Origin: a bacterium
GTDB lineage: Bacteria; SZUA-79; Acidulodesulfobacterales; Acidulodesulfobacteraceae
Length of the DNA: 64,000 nt
Assembly: GCA_021777135.1 (NCBI GenBank)
Contig: JAJYDX010000001.1
Coordinates: 310,001-374,000 of the forward strand
Direction: 5' to 3'
Below, piece after piece: positions 26,790 through 37,165 of this stretch. Both the position numbers and the translations under genes were made by a program. A model generated the notes under the pieces. It was not told the origin of the DNA and made no database searches. It saw only the letters and a program-made list of their open reading frames with translations. Within the stretch, counting starts at the first letter, position 1; every line of letters begins with the position of its first letter.

Positions 26790-28901
26790 GTGAGCGAATA
26801 TTTATTGGAAATAGGTTCTGGGGAGCTTCCATACGACGAGGTAAGAAAGATATCCGTCGAATTGAAGAATATTCTTCAAAACTTTTTAGAAAGCGAAATA
26901 ATGCTTCACGAAAAACCGGACTTAGAAGTGTTTTCTACCCCGAGACGCACCGTTGTTTTTATTAAAGGGCTGCCTTTAAAAACGCCTGACAGAGAATTTG
27001 AAATAATCGGTCCGCCTGTTGGCATATCTTATAATGGGGGAGTTCCAACCCTTCCGCTTGTTCAATTTATGAAAAAAAATGGAATTACCGACCATAAAAA
27101 AATATACGTAGTAAATCAAAAGAAAGGGGCTTATACCGCTTACAAAAAAACGGTAAAAGGCGTGCCGGTAAAAAAAATGCTGACTGCCAATATTCATGAA
27201 TTCATAAAGCAGGTTCCTTTCAGGAAAACGATGTTCTGGCTTAATAGAGAAATACGTTTTCCGAGACCTGTCTTATGGATTTTATCGTTATTTGACGGTA
27301 AAACTGCATCATTCGATTTTGGAAACATTAAGGCGTCCAATAGAACCTATATTAAAGACCGTTTATCTTATAAAATGAAATCTGTTAAAATATCTAATTC
27401 CACGGATTATTTTGACATTATTTCTTCCAACGGGATTATTTTGAGAAATAGCGAAAGAAAAAAATATATAGAAAGTAAATTAGAAACTTTGTCAAAGAAA
27501 ATAAACGCCGATATGCCAGAATACGACGAGGATTTTATAGACGAGATAACTGGTCTGACCGAAACCCCTCATGCTTTGTTGTGTGGATTTGACAAAAGAT
27601 TTTTGTCTGTCCCTAAAGAACTGTTGTCAGTGGTTATGCGCAAACATCAGAGATTTTTCCCTTTAAACGGTGCGGACGGATTATTGCCATTTTTTATAGC
27701 TGTAGCCGACGTTAATCCTGTTCCTGCGATTAAAGATTCTTTGGAAAACAATATAAAATCAGGTTATTCTAAAGTTTTAACAGCCCGTCTTTCTGACGCG
27801 GAATTTTTTTTCAAAGAAGATATTAAGAAGCACCCGTCTTTTTTTGTAGAGGAAACAAAAAATATCTTATTTTACGAGGGTCTGGGTTCATATTTCGATA
27901 AAATGGCGCGGATTAGAAAACTAGGAATTTTTATAGCAGAAAAGCTTAATTTTTCGCCAGATGTTTTGTCTGATTTTAAAACAGCCGCCGGTTTGTTAAA
28001 ATTCGATCTTGCGACTCACGCCGTATTCGAGTTTCCTGAAATGCAGGGAATAATGGGAAGGATTTACTCAAAAGAGGCAAAAGAAAATAATACCGTATCT
28101 TTAGCCATAGAAGAACATTATTATCCGGTTTCTAAAGTAAAAAAAAGGGTTCTGCCTTCAAACGATTTATCTTCGCTTTGCGCATTATCCGATAAATTAG
28201 ACACTGTTTTTTCTTTTACTATGTTAAAAAAACTGCCTACAGGAGAATCTGATCCTTTTTATTTACGCAGAGCCATGATAGGCATAATAGAAATTATCCT
28301 GAATAAAAAATATAAAATTAATTTAAGGGATATATCTGATTTTTATTTTAATATTTTTTTTAAAGAACGCAATTTAAATATAGTTGATTTAAAAAATACT
28401 TTCATGAATTTTGCCGATGTAAGATTTAAAAATTTTCTTCTTTCTCAAGGTTATAAATCTGACGAAATAACATCGGCGCTTGCAGTAGAAACCCCCGGCG
28501 GCTTTTATTCCTCTTTTTTGAAAATAGATTTTCTTTCAAAATTCAAACTGCATGAAAAAATTTTCGATCTTGCTCAAATATTTAAGAGGATAAATAATAT
28601 CACCTATAAATATTCAGATATAATTAATTTCGATAAAAATAAATTAACTTCGACAGAAGAAGTTAGGCTGATTTCCGTTTTTGAACCTGTAAGAAAAAAT
28701 ACTCTTGACTTACTTGAGATAAACGATTTTAATGCGGCGGTGGATGAAATGTATAAATTAGTAAGTCCTATTAACGATTTCTTCGATAAAGTTATGGTTT
28801 TAGCAGAGGAAGAATCTATCAAAAATTCAAGAATTGGATTATTAAATAATATGCTGAATATCCTTAAAAATTTTTGTGATTTTTCCTTTTTAGATTTATA
28901 A
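26790..28901 (+). CDS. glyS: Glycyl-tRNA synthetase beta subunit
   Basis: A 703-residue GlyS, the tRNA-binding partner of GlyQ: N-terminal YLLEIGSGELP, IIGPPVGISY, FRKTMFWLNREIRFPRPVLWI, the HD-like region VVMRKHQRFFPL, and the C-terminal anticodon-binding helical part. It starts at GTG with a weak AGG signal 50 bases after glyQ. The order glyQ-glyS-ppdK matches deltaproteobacterial chromosomes. Confidence 0.96.
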   Translation: MSEYLLEIGSGELPYDEVRKISVELKNILQNFLESEIMLHEKPDLEVFSTPRRTVVFIKGLPLKTPDREFEIIGPPVGISYNGGVPTLPLVQFMKKNGITDHKKIYVVNQKKGAYTAYKKTVKGVPVKKMLTANIHEFIKQVPFRKTMFWLNREIRFPRPVLWILSLFDGKTASFDFGNIKASNRTYIKDRLSYKMKSVKISNSTDYFDIISSNGIILRNSERKKYIESKLETLSKKINADMPEYDEDFIDEITGLTETPHALLCGFDKRFLSVPKELLSVVMRKHQRFFPLNGADGLLPFFIAVADVNPVPAIKDSLENNIKSGYSKVLTARLSDAEFFFKEDIKKHPSFFVEETKNILFYEGLGSYFDKMARIRKLGIFIAEKLNFSPDVLSDFKTAAGLLKFDLATHAVFEFPEMQGIMGRIYSKEAKENNTVSLAIEEHYYPVSKVKKRVLPSNDLSSLCALSDKLDTVFSFTMLKKLPTGESDPFYLRRAMIGIIEIILNKKYKINLRDISDFYFNIFFKERNLNIVDLKNTFMNFADVRFKNFLLSQGYKSDEITSALAVETPGGFYSSFLKIDFLSKFKLHEKIFDLAQIFKRINNITYKYSDIINFDKNKLTSTEEVRLISVFEPVRKNTLDLLEINDFNAAVDEMYKLVSPINDFFDKVMVLAEEESIKNSRIGLLNNMLNILKNFCDFSFLDL

Positions 28902-28949
28902 TTATTTTTTAAATTTTATATTATTTTATTTACTTGGAGGATGCCAATT

Positions 28950-31610
28950 ATGGGCAAGTATGTTTATTTTTTCGGTAACAAGCATGCGGACGGAGACGGT
29001 TCTATGAAAAATCTTCTTGGAGGAAAAGGTGCGGGTCTTGCCGAAATGACTAATCTTGGCATAAGAGTTCCTGCCGGATTCACTATTACTACGGATGTCT
29101 GCACATACTATTATGATCATAATAAAAAATACCCGGATGAATTAAAAAAAGAGGTAAGAGATAATATAAAAAAAATGGAAGACGCAATGGGGTCTAAGTT
29201 CGGAGATGCCCAAAATCCGCTTTTAGTTTCCGTAAGAAGCGGAGCAAGGGTTTCTATGCCGGGAATGATGGATACCGTTTTAAATCTTGGACTAAACGAA
29301 GATACTATTAAAGGACTTATAAGCAAATCTGGCAATAGAAGATTTGCCTACGATACTTACAGAAGATTTATTCAGATGTTTTCAAACGTAGTACTTGGAA
29401 TAGATTCAAGTATTATGGAATCTCTTTTAGAAAACAAAAAGAGAGAAAAATCGGTAAAAAATGACAATGAATTAACTGATACAGATCTAGAAACCCTAGT
29501 GACGGAATTCAAAAACATAGTCAAAAAAGAAAAAGGCATAAAATTTCCGGATGACCCGGAGGAGCAGTTGTGGATGGGCATTTCTGCAGTGTTTGAATCA
29601 TGGAACGTGCCTAGGGCTATAACCTATAGAAAACTGAACAAAATTCCTGAAAATTGGGGAACAGCTGTAAACGTGGTTTCTATGGTTTACGGAAATATGG
29701 GGGAAACTTCTGCTACAGGCGTAGCTTTTACAAGAAATCCTTCTACCGGGGAAAATGGTTTTTACGGGGAATATCTTATCAATGCTCAGGGAGAAGATGT
29801 CGTGGCAGGAATAAGGACTCCTCAGCCTCTAAACGAGTTTTCCAAAAAAAACCATGCTGATATTTCGCTAGAAAAGGCCATGCCCGCTGTTTATAAAGAC
29901 CTTTTGGAGTACGCCGGGCTATTGGAAAAACATTATAAAAATATGCTCGATTTAGAATTTACTATCCAGGAAAATATACTTTATATGCTTCAAGTCAGAA
30001 CAGGAAAAAGAACGGCAAAAGCCGCGGTAAAAATTGCAGTTGACATGGAAAAAGAAGGCATGATAGACAAAAAAACCGCCATATTAAGAATAGACCCATA
30101 TTCAATTGCCCAGCTTATGTATCCGGCTGTTGATCTTGAAGCCAAAAAAGACGTTATTGCGAAAGGATTGCCCGCATCTCCGGGTGCGGCAAGCGGTGAA
30201 GTCGTTTTTTCTGCTGAGGAAGCTGAAGAAGAGGTAAAAAAAGGCAAAAAAGTTATATTGGTTAGGATGGAAACTTCCCCGGAAGATATTCACGGAATGA
30301 GCGTATCAGAGGGAATTCTTACGGCAAGGGGTGGAATGACGTCCCATGCGGCAGTTGTGGCCAGAGGAATGGGTAAATGCGCCGTAACCGGGTGTTCAAT
30401 TCTTGAAATAAACGAAAAAAAAGGAGAAATATTAGTTGGAAGCAGGGAAATAAAAAGAGGCGACATTATAACGTTAAATGGTTCTAACGGTGAAATTTAT
30501 TCCGGCTACGTAAAAATGATTACGCCTGAGATTAACGAAGATTTTAGAACTATAATGAAATTTGCGGACGGATTTAGAAAACTTCACGTCAGGGCCAATG
30601 CAGATACGCCTGAAGACGCTAAAGTCGCAAGGGGCTATGGGGCGGAAGGTATCGGGTTATGCAGAACTGAACATATGTTTTTTAAAGGAGACAGGATAAA
30701 AGCTGTTAGGGAAATGATACTTTCGGATAATGTTGACGATAGGCAAAAAGCTCTTGCTAAACTTCTTCCAATGCAAAAATCCGACTTTATAGAATTATAT
30801 AAAGAGATGAAAGGATATTCGGTAAATATAAGGCTTCTCGACCCGCCGCTTCATGAATTCCTTCCTAAAACCGAGAAGGATATAAAAGAGCTTTCTGAAA
30901 TTATGGGAATTTCGTATGAAAAGTTAAAAACAAAAGTTAATTCGCTTCATGAAGTGAACCCTATGCTTGGACACAGAGGTTGCAGGCTTGGAGTAAGTTA
31001 TCCAGAAATTTATGAAATGCAGGTGCAGGCTATTATGGAAGCTGCCTGTGAATTTCATAATAGCGGAAACAAGATAATGCCGGAAATTATGATTCCCGTA
31101 GTAGGTATATATGAAGAGATAAGATTATTAAAGGAACTCGTCGATAAAAAAGCCGTCGAGGTAATGCAAAAATATGGCTTAAAACTTAAATATCTTGTCG
31201 GAACGATGATAGAGCTTCCTAGAGCTTGCATGATTGCAGATGAAATAGCAAAAGAGGCTGAGTTTTTCTCGTTTGGGACAAATGACCTTACTCAAACCAC
31301 TTTCGGTTTCTCAAGAGACGATATAGGTTCTTTTTTGCCGGATTATTTAAACAAAAACATAATTAAGACCGACCCGTTTATGGAATTAGACAGAAACGGC
31401 GTAGGAGAACTTATGAAAATTGCCGTAAGTAAGGGAAAAGCCGCAAGAGCGGATATTAAATTAGGAATTTGCGGGGAACACGGCGGAGATCCAAGTTCAA
31501 TAGAATTTTGTCACAATTTAAATCTGCACTATGTCAGTTGTTCTCCTTATAGGGTTCCGGTTGCAATTATTTCTGCAGCGCAGGCTTCTATTAATGAGGC
31601 AAAACTTTAA
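28950..31610 (+). CDS. ppdK: Pyruvate, phosphate dikinase
   Basis: An 886-residue PPDK that interconverts pyruvate, ATP and phosphate with PEP, AMP and PPi. Domains in order: nucleotide-binding part (GGKGAGLAEM, SVRSGARVSMPGMMDTVLNLG), the phosphohistidine swivel domain with GGMTSHAAVVARGMG (His466), and the PEP/pyruvate barrel ending in LGICGEHGGDPSS with the catalytic Cys. Length matches the family. The ATG at 28950 is chosen because TTGGAGG is 9 bases upstream; the ATG at 28941 directly abuts it. With no pyruvate kinase nearby, either glycolytic or gluconeogenic use is possible. Confidence 0.97.
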   Translation: MGKYVYFFGNKHADGDGSMKNLLGGKGAGLAEMTNLGIRVPAGFTITTDVCTYYYDHNKKYPDELKKEVRDNIKKMEDAMGSKFGDAQNPLLVSVRSGARVSMPGMMDTVLNLGLNEDTIKGLISKSGNRRFAYDTYRRFIQMFSNVVLGIDSSIMESLLENKKREKSVKNDNELTDTDLETLVTEFKNIVKKEKGIKFPDDPEEQLWMGISAVFESWNVPRAITYRKLNKIPENWGTAVNVVSMVYGNMGETSATGVAFTRNPSTGENGFYGEYLINAQGEDVVAGIRTPQPLNEFSKKNHADISLEKAMPAVYKDLLEYAGLLEKHYKNMLDLEFTIQENILYMLQVRTGKRTAKAAVKIAVDMEKEGMIDKKTAILRIDPYSIAQLMYPAVDLEAKKDVIAKGLPASPGAASGEVVFSAEEAEEEVKKGKKVILVRMETSPEDIHGMSVSEGILTARGGMTSHAAVVARGMGKCAVTGCSILEINEKKGEILVGSREIKRGDIITLNGSNGEIYSGYVKMITPEINEDFRTIMKFADGFRKLHVRANADTPEDAKVARGYGAEGIGLCRTEHMFFKGDRIKAVREMILSDNVDDRQKALAKLLPMQKSDFIELYKEMKGYSVNIRLLDPPLHEFLPKTEKDIKELSEIMGISYEKLKTKVNSLHEVNPMLGHRGCRLGVSYPEIYEMQVQAIMEAACEFHNSGNKIMPEIMIPVVGIYEEIRLLKELVDKKAVEVMQKYGLKLKYLVGTMIELPRACMIADEIAKEAEFFSFGTNDLTQTTFGFSRDDIGSFLPDYLNKNIIKTDPFMELDRNGVGELMKIAVSKGKAARADIKLGICGEHGGDPSSIEFCHNLNLHYVSCSPYRVPVAIISAAQASINEAKL

Positions 31611-31708
31611 ACCGGCAATTTAATTCCGCGAAATAGAATATTTAAATATTTCTTCGCTTAAGCTACTGGCTGGAATTACTATGGAGCATTGATTTCGCAA
31701 TAGAAAAA

Positions 31709-31824
31709 TATAACCGTTGGCTATATATAATTTGCGCGTTCAAAACTTGTGCGCAACGGTTATAAGCCAGTTTAATCCTAAAATATAAGTTTTTAGTTTA
31801 GCACAAGTTTTGAACGCGCAAATT
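31709..31824. repeat. Interlocking long inverted repeats before mfd
   Basis: Two inverted repeats cross each other. TATAACCGTTG (31709-31719) is complementary to CAACGGTTATA (31754-31764). A perfect 24-bp arm (31729-31752, starting AATTTGCGCG) is complementary to 31801-31824 (ending CGCGCAAATT), with a 48-base loop. A small CTAAAA/TTTTAG hairpin lies inside. Both pairings cannot fully form at once. There is no T-run, so this is not a standard terminator. Confidence 0.85.
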
Positions 31825-31859
31825 CGATTCTAATGCAAAATTAAGTATAGAGCATTTAT

Positions 31860-34800
31860 TTGAACCAGAAAAAATTAAAAATGCCCGTTGTATTTTCTTT
31901 AGATATTTCCTTATCTATAGGAGATAAAAACGGAATATATGTTTTTTTATGCGACAACTACTCCTCGGCTAAAGATTTATATAAAAATATTTCATTTTTT
32001 TTGCCCAATAAAGAAATATTTTTTTGCGAAGAAATAATACCGATAAGTCTCCTGTATAATTTAAGGTCGAATAATAATGCCATCGTAATTTTGACCCCGC
32101 TTTCTTTTTTCTCGAAAGTTCCAGAGCCCGGCGGCCTTTTAAATTCTTTTGTAAATATTAAAAAAGGATTAAGCTTTTCAAGAGAAAAACTTATAGAAAC
32201 TTTAATTTCTTATGGGTATGAGAAAACAATACAAATAGAAAATGAAAACGAATTTTCGGTAAGAGGCGGCATCATAGATATATTTAACGAAAATAATCCT
32301 TATCCGGTCAGGATAGATTTTTTCGATGAAATCGCCGAAGATATAAGGTATTTTGATCTAAATACTCAAATAAGTTTTAAGAATATAGACGGTTTTAGTA
32401 TATTTCCGGTAAGGCCTGATTATTACGAAAAGAAGCTTAATATTTTAAATGTGTTAGAAAATCCTGTTTTATATATAGAAGAACCTGAAACAGAACTCTT
32501 AAACATCCTTAAACGCGACACAATTAATGAAAGTCTTTTAAATTCAGTTTTAGATAATTTAGATGAATTTTATTATTTTAATTATAAAAGATCTGCAGTA
32601 TATAGTGGCGTCAAAAATCCAGAAAATCATATAGGAGGCTTATTATCCGCCATAGAATCCGATAATATCGATTTTATTTCTAAATTAAAGCATAAAGACG
32701 GAAGATTAAATTTAACATTAATTAAAAAAATTTTTATTAATTTAATAGAAAAAGGATACAGGATAATAATAGCATCAAAAAATGAAATTCATGGAAAAAG
32801 AATAAAAACGATTTTCGAGTCTATAGGTTTAGACTTGGATAGGACAGAAGGAAGATTTCAAATCTCTAACGGTGATATTTCCTCAGGAATTATATCTAAG
32901 AAACATAAGTTATTTATAATTAAGGATGAAGAACTTTTCATAGAGCACTTGGATTTGACTTCTGAATCCGGTCGCAGATCGTCAGGCGCCGATTACTTCA
33001 AAGGTATAGAAGAGCTTAACCCGGGAGATTTTGTAGTCCACGATGAATTTGGGATAGCAAAATTTATTGAAATAAAAAATATAATTCTTAACGGAATTTC
33101 ATCAGATTATTTTTCTCTTCTTTTTGAAGGAGGAGACAAGCTTTTTGTTCCGGCAGATAAAATATATTTGTTGCACAAGTATATCGCTGCTTCAGAAGAA
33201 AATTATCCGACATTAAGCAGGCTCGGCAATAAATCATGGGAAAAGGCAAAGCTTAAAGCGAAAAAAAAGGTTGAAGAGATAGCCGACGATTTAAAAGTTT
33301 TATATGCTAAAAGAATGACTGAAAGAGGATTTGCATTTTCAGAGGAAGATGAGGAATACAGGGAGTTTGAGGAAAGTTTTGAATTTGAAGAAACAGACGA
33401 TCAGGACAAAGCAATAAAAGAAGTTCTGTCAGATATGCGCGGTAATAAGCCTATGGATAGGTTAATCTGTGGAGACGTAGGTTTCGGAAAGACTGAAGTT
33501 GCAATAAGGGCGGCATTTAAAGCCGCTATGGACGGCAAACAGGTTGTTTTATTATCGCCCACAACCCTTTTAGCAGACCAGCATTACAAGAATTTTAAAA
33601 AAAGATTTGAAAAATATCCGGTGAAAGTAGCTTGTATTTCAAGGTTTATTAAGAAAAACGAGGAAAAGGAGATAATTAAAGGCATCAAAGACGGTAGCAT
33701 CGATATAATAATAGGAACGCATAAACTATTATCGGAGAATATTGCGTATAACGATATAGGTCTTTTAATTATAGACGAAGAGCAAAAATTTGGCGCTCTT
33801 CAAAAAGAAAAGATAAAAAAGATAAGATATTCCATAGATGTGCTTGCAATGAGCGCTACGCCAATACCAAGGACGCTTTACCTTTCGATGTCAGGAATAA
33901 GAGATTTAAGTATTATCAGCACCCCGCCTTCAGGCAGAAAAAATGTTATTACGGATATAGCGTCATTCGAAGATGGGATTATTAAAGATATCGTTTTTAA
34001 AGAATTAAGCAGAGGCGGACAGGTTTATTTTATCGATAACAAGATTTCACACTTAGATTCTGTTTATGACAGCCTAAAAAAAATAATGCCCGATATCAGG
34101 ATAGGGGTTGTGCATGGGCGGTTAGATTCCGAAGAAATAATGAATATTATGCATGTATTCTATGATAAAGGCTATGATATGCTTCTTTCTACGGCTATAA
34201 TAGAATCAGGCCTAGACAATCCTAACGTGAATACGATTATCATAAATAATGCCGAAAAATTTGGTCTAAGCCAGTTGTATCAGCTTAGAGGAAGAGTCGG
34301 CAGATCTCATATACAGGCGTACTGCCTACTTCTTATAGGAACCGAAAAGGATAGTTTAAGCATCGAGCAAAGAAAGAGGCTTGACGCGATTAAAGAATAC
34401 AGCGAACTCAGTTCCGGTTTTAAGCTTGCAATGGCCGATTTGGAAATAAGAGGGGCAGGAAATGTTTTAGGCGGTGCGCAATCCGGGCACATTAACGCGG
34501 TTGGACTAGAAATGTGCATGCAGATGCTAAAAGAAGAGATAGAAAAAATACAGGGGATTGTTTTACCGGTTCAAATTATTCCCGAGATAAAAGTAAATTT
34601 ATCGGTTAATATTCCTGATTCTTACATAAGCGATGGAAAGACCAAGATGTCTATATATAGAAAACTTTCTAATTGCAATACAATAGACGACGTAGATAAA
34701 ATAAGAATTGAACTTAAAGACAGGTTTGGAAAGATTGAAGATTCCGTTTCTAATCTTTTAAAAATAACGGAACTAAAAAAATATATGCGAAACTCAAAAA

Positions 34801-35039
34801 TCAGTTTCCTAGAAATAAAAGAAAAAGAATTTATTTTAGAATTTCATGAATCTGCGGGAACGGTTTTTGAAGCGTTGGTAAAATTAGTAAACGACAAGGA
34901 ATTTTCGTCATTATATATGTTTAATTTTACGGGAGAGTTCAAAATAAGAATTAGACCGAAGAAAGATATGCCTACGCCAGACAAATTAGAAGAGGTTAAA
35001 ATTATCTTGCAACGTTTATATGGCTATGTTAATATTTAA
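31860..35039 (+). CDS. mfd: Transcription-repair coupling factor Mfd
   Basis: A 1,059-residue Mfd that removes stalled RNA polymerase and recruits UvrA. Parts in order: UvrB-like N-terminal module (FSVRGGIIDIFNENNPYPVRIDFFDE), RNA-polymerase-binding CarD-like domain (GDFVVHDEFGIAKFIEIKN, near 385), and the RecG-like translocase with GDVGFGKTEVA (near 540), IIDEEQKFG, SATPIPRTLYLSMSG and LRGRVGR. The C-terminal TRCF domain completes it. It is about 90 residues shorter than E. coli Mfd, mostly at the N-terminus. A TTG start fits, with AGAG 7 bases upstream. It heads the conserved order mfd-ppiC-surA-pdxA-uvrA. Confidence 0.96.
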   Translation: MNQKKLKMPVVFSLDISLSIGDKNGIYVFLCDNYSSAKDLYKNISFFLPNKEIFFCEEIIPISLLYNLRSNNNAIVILTPLSFFSKVPEPGGLLNSFVNIKKGLSFSREKLIETLISYGYEKTIQIENENEFSVRGGIIDIFNENNPYPVRIDFFDEIAEDIRYFDLNTQISFKNIDGFSIFPVRPDYYEKKLNILNVLENPVLYIEEPETELLNILKRDTINESLLNSVLDNLDEFYYFNYKRSAVYSGVKNPENHIGGLLSAIESDNIDFISKLKHKDGRLNLTLIKKIFINLIEKGYRIIIASKNEIHGKRIKTIFESIGLDLDRTEGRFQISNGDISSGIISKKHKLFIIKDEELFIEHLDLTSESGRRSSGADYFKGIEELNPGDFVVHDEFGIAKFIEIKNIILNGISSDYFSLLFEGGDKLFVPADKIYLLHKYIAASEENYPTLSRLGNKSWEKAKLKAKKKVEEIADDLKVLYAKRMTERGFAFSEEDEEYREFEESFEFEETDDQDKAIKEVLSDMRGNKPMDRLICGDVGFGKTEVAIRAAFKAAMDGKQVVLLSPTTLLADQHYKNFKKRFEKYPVKVACISRFIKKNEEKEIIKGIKDGSIDIIIGTHKLLSENIAYNDIGLLIIDEEQKFGALQKEKIKKIRYSIDVLAMSATPIPRTLYLSMSGIRDLSIISTPPSGRKNVITDIASFEDGIIKDIVFKELSRGGQVYFIDNKISHLDSVYDSLKKIMPDIRIGVVHGRLDSEEIMNIMHVFYDKGYDMLLSTAIIESGLDNPNVNTIIINNAEKFGLSQLYQLRGRVGRSHIQAYCLLLIGTEKDSLSIEQRKRLDAIKEYSELSSGFKLAMADLEIRGAGNVLGGAQSGHINAVGLEMCMQMLKEEIEKIQGIVLPVQIIPEIKVNLSVNIPDSYISDGKTKMSIYRKLSNCNTIDDVDKIRIELKDRFGKIEDSVSNLLKITELKKYMRNSKISFLEIKEKEFILEFHESAGTVFEALVKLVNDKEFSSLYMFNFTGEFKIRIRPKKDMPTPDKLEEVKIILQRLYGYVNI

Positions 35040-35084
35040 AGATGTACTTTATTAATCTTAACTTTTATGTATTAAGAGGGGAAA

Positions 35085-36020
35085 ATGAAAAAGTTTAAAG
35101 GTTCTATTTTATTAATTGCCTTATTTTTTATTGTTATATCGATGGGTTTATACGGATGCGCAAAAAAACCGTCGTCATCTTCGAAAGTTATAGCTAAAGT
35201 TAACGGAAAAGCTATCACCGTGGCTAAATTTAATGAAGAAATGTCCAAATTTCCGCCGGCACTAAGGTCTTACCTTCAGACGCCTGCAGGAGAAAAAAGG
35301 TTGTTAAAAAGTCTTGTGGATAGACAGATTTTAGTCAATGAGGCATTAAAGAAAGGCGTAAATAAATCAAAGTCATATAGAACTCAGGTTTCAGATTTTA
35401 AAAAAGGCCTGCTAGTTCAACTTTTATTACATAAAGAGGTGGCAAACAAAGTTAAAGTTACCGATGCTGACGCGAAAGCATATTACAAAAAGCATTATTT
35501 ATCCTTTAACCTGCCATCAAAAATTAACGTAAGCTATATTCAGCTAAATTCTCCAAAACAGGCGCAGATTGTTTACAAAATGTTAAGCGGAGGCAAGTCA
35601 TTCGCGGCTGCTGCCCAGAAATATTCTACGGCTCCCAACGGTAAAAAAGGCGGAGTTTTAGGCTGGATAAAATTTCAGGAAACGACACCGTCTTTTAACA
35701 ACGCTGCTTTTGGTATTTCAAAAGTAGGCGGCATTTCAAAAATAGTTAAGGTCGGCGACCATTTCGACATAATAAAGTTAAATAATGTTGTAACCGGCAA
35801 ACCAAAGCCTTTTTCCGCTATAAAAAGTGAGATAGTCATGATGATGAAGCAAAAGGAAGCTTCAAAAATCCTAAAGGCTTTTGTGAAAAATTTAAGAAAA
35901 AAATCAAAAGTAAAGTATTTTTATAAAAATCTGCCAGCTGCGAATGCTGCTCTCAGCCCAAGCGCCCCTGCTCAAAAAAAGGTTTCGGCTCCTACGGCAA
36001 CAGGCAAGAAGCAGGGATAA
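35085..36020 (+). CDS. PpiC-type peptidyl-prolyl isomerase lipoprotein
   Basis: A 311-residue exported foldase. The N-terminus has a lipoprotein signal (MKKFKGSILLIALFFIVISMGLYGC) with the lipobox cysteine at residue 25. A SurA/PrsA-like chaperone helix region follows (VIAKVNGKAITVAKFNEEM). The PpiC parvulin domain comes next (INVSYIQLNSPKQAQ, FAAAAQKYSTAPNGKKGGVLGWIKF). The tail is Ala/Pro-rich and lysine-rich. It should be lipid-anchored and help fold secreted or outer-membrane proteins. It sits between mfd and a SurA-like gene. Confidence 0.9.
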   Translation: MKKFKGSILLIALFFIVISMGLYGCAKKPSSSSKVIAKVNGKAITVAKFNEEMSKFPPALRSYLQTPAGEKRLLKSLVDRQILVNEALKKGVNKSKSYRTQVSDFKKGLLVQLLLHKEVANKVKVTDADAKAYYKKHYLSFNLPSKINVSYIQLNSPKQAQIVYKMLSGGKSFAAAAQKYSTAPNGKKGGVLGWIKFQETTPSFNNAAFGISKVGGISKIVKVGDHFDIIKLNNVVTGKPKPFSAIKSEIVMMMKQKEASKILKAFVKNLRKKSKVKYFYKNLPAANAALSPSAPAQKKVSAPTATGKKQG

Positions 36021-36040
36021 CGAACAGTAATTATACCGCA

Positions 36041-36101
36041 TAACGGCTATCCAGGCATGTAGATTAAATATTGACAATTATGTTTACTGGAATAGCCGTT
36101 A
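36041..36101. repeat. Inverted repeat before the SurA-like gene
   Basis: TAACGGCTATCCAG (36041-36054) is complementary to CTGGAATAGCCGTTA (36087-36101) with a one-base bulge. The 32-base loop contains a perfect TTGACA. No T-run follows. The AACGG-YTAT arm resembles those at 31754 and 48316. Confidence 0.8.
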
Positions 36102-36117
36102 ATGCAAAAAAATAAGT

Positions 36118-37149
36118 ATGTTTATAAAAAATATAATAAAAAAGATTGCGGTTACTTTATCGATATCAGTCATTATTTTTACGCTAGTTTTATTTTCGGC
36201 TGTATTAAGAAGCGCTAATGCGATAATAATTGACCAGGTAATTGCGGTAGTTAATAAGACCCCAATAACGCTGTATGAATTTGCAAAATTTAACAGGCAG
36301 GCGTTTGAAGATTATGAACAAATGCAGAACGAAGCATCGCAGGGAATTTTTACGCAGTCGGATTCCGCAACTATGTCGAAAACCAAAGACGTTTTAAATC
36401 TTTTAATTAATAATATTCTCATTAAGCAGGAAGAAGAGAAAGCGGCTATATATATATCGCATAAACAATTAAATGCATATATAAAAGCAGTGGCACTCGC
36501 AAACAACCTCACTGTAAGCCAATTTTTCAATTTTCTTGCCAAAAGAGGGATTAATAAGAAAGCCTACATAAAACAGGTTAAAAGCCACTTTTCCGAGATA
36601 GAACTCTTAAGAAAAGTATACGGCAATAAAATGGTTATATCTAAACGGCAGCTTGTCGATTATTATAAAAAAAATATAGAAGAATTCAGGGGCGAGCCGA
36701 AGGTCGATTTAAAACTTATATTTTTATCTGTTCCTTCAAATGCAAATAAGAAAATAAAAGAGGATATATATAAAAAAATTTCCAAGATAAGAGAAAATGC
36801 TATTAACGGAAGTGAAAGTTTTTCTGCTTTGGCAAGAAAATATTCTGAAGATCCTTCCGAGAAAAATGGAGGGAGGATAGGTTATATATATAAAAATAAA
36901 TTATCCCCAGATTTTTCGGATGCAGCTTTTAAACTTCACGTTGGCGAAGTTAGCGGCATTATAAGAACTAAATTTGGTTACGCAGTATTAAAATCGGTTG
37001 GAAAAAAAATGGGTTCATTTAAAACTTTTAAACAGGCAAGACCCGAAATATTTTCTATTTTAGAAAAATATAAAACGAATAAATACCTTGAAAAAATTTT
37101 AAAAAAAGCAAGAAAAAATTCTTACGTCAAGATATTTATAGCGGCATAA
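36118..37149 (+). CDS. SurA-like periplasmic peptidyl-prolyl isomerase
   Basis: A 343-residue protein with a long signal peptide ending SAVLRSANA (about residue 35). It has a SurA N-terminal chaperone domain (IIDQVIAVVNKTPITLYEF, about 38-185) and one PpiC domain (PKVDLKLIFLSVPSNANKK to FGYAVLKSVGKK). E. coli SurA has two parvulin domains; this has one, as is usual in deltaproteobacteria. Its expected role is delivery of outer-membrane proteins. It follows the PpiC lipoprotein and precedes pdxA. Confidence 0.88.
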   Translation: MFIKNIIKKIAVTLSISVIIFTLVLFSAVLRSANAIIIDQVIAVVNKTPITLYEFAKFNRQAFEDYEQMQNEASQGIFTQSDSATMSKTKDVLNLLINNILIKQEEEKAAIYISHKQLNAYIKAVALANNLTVSQFFNFLAKRGINKKAYIKQVKSHFSEIELLRKVYGNKMVISKRQLVDYYKKNIEEFRGEPKVDLKLIFLSVPSNANKKIKEDIYKKISKIRENAINGSESFSALARKYSEDPSEKNGGRIGYIYKNKLSPDFSDAAFKLHVGEVSGIIRTKFGYAVLKSVGKKMGSFKTFKQARPEIFSILEKYKTNKYLEKILKKARKNSYVKIFIAA

Positions 37150-37165
37150 TAAATAAAAATTTAAA

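Noticed and set aside
31628-31657. Hairpin after ppdK as a terminator
   Set aside because: The GCGAA/TTCGC stem is interrupted and no T-run follows.
31709-31824. Inverted repeat as an integron attC site
   Set aside because: No matching RYYYAAC and GTTRRRY core pair was found and there is no integrase or cassette array.
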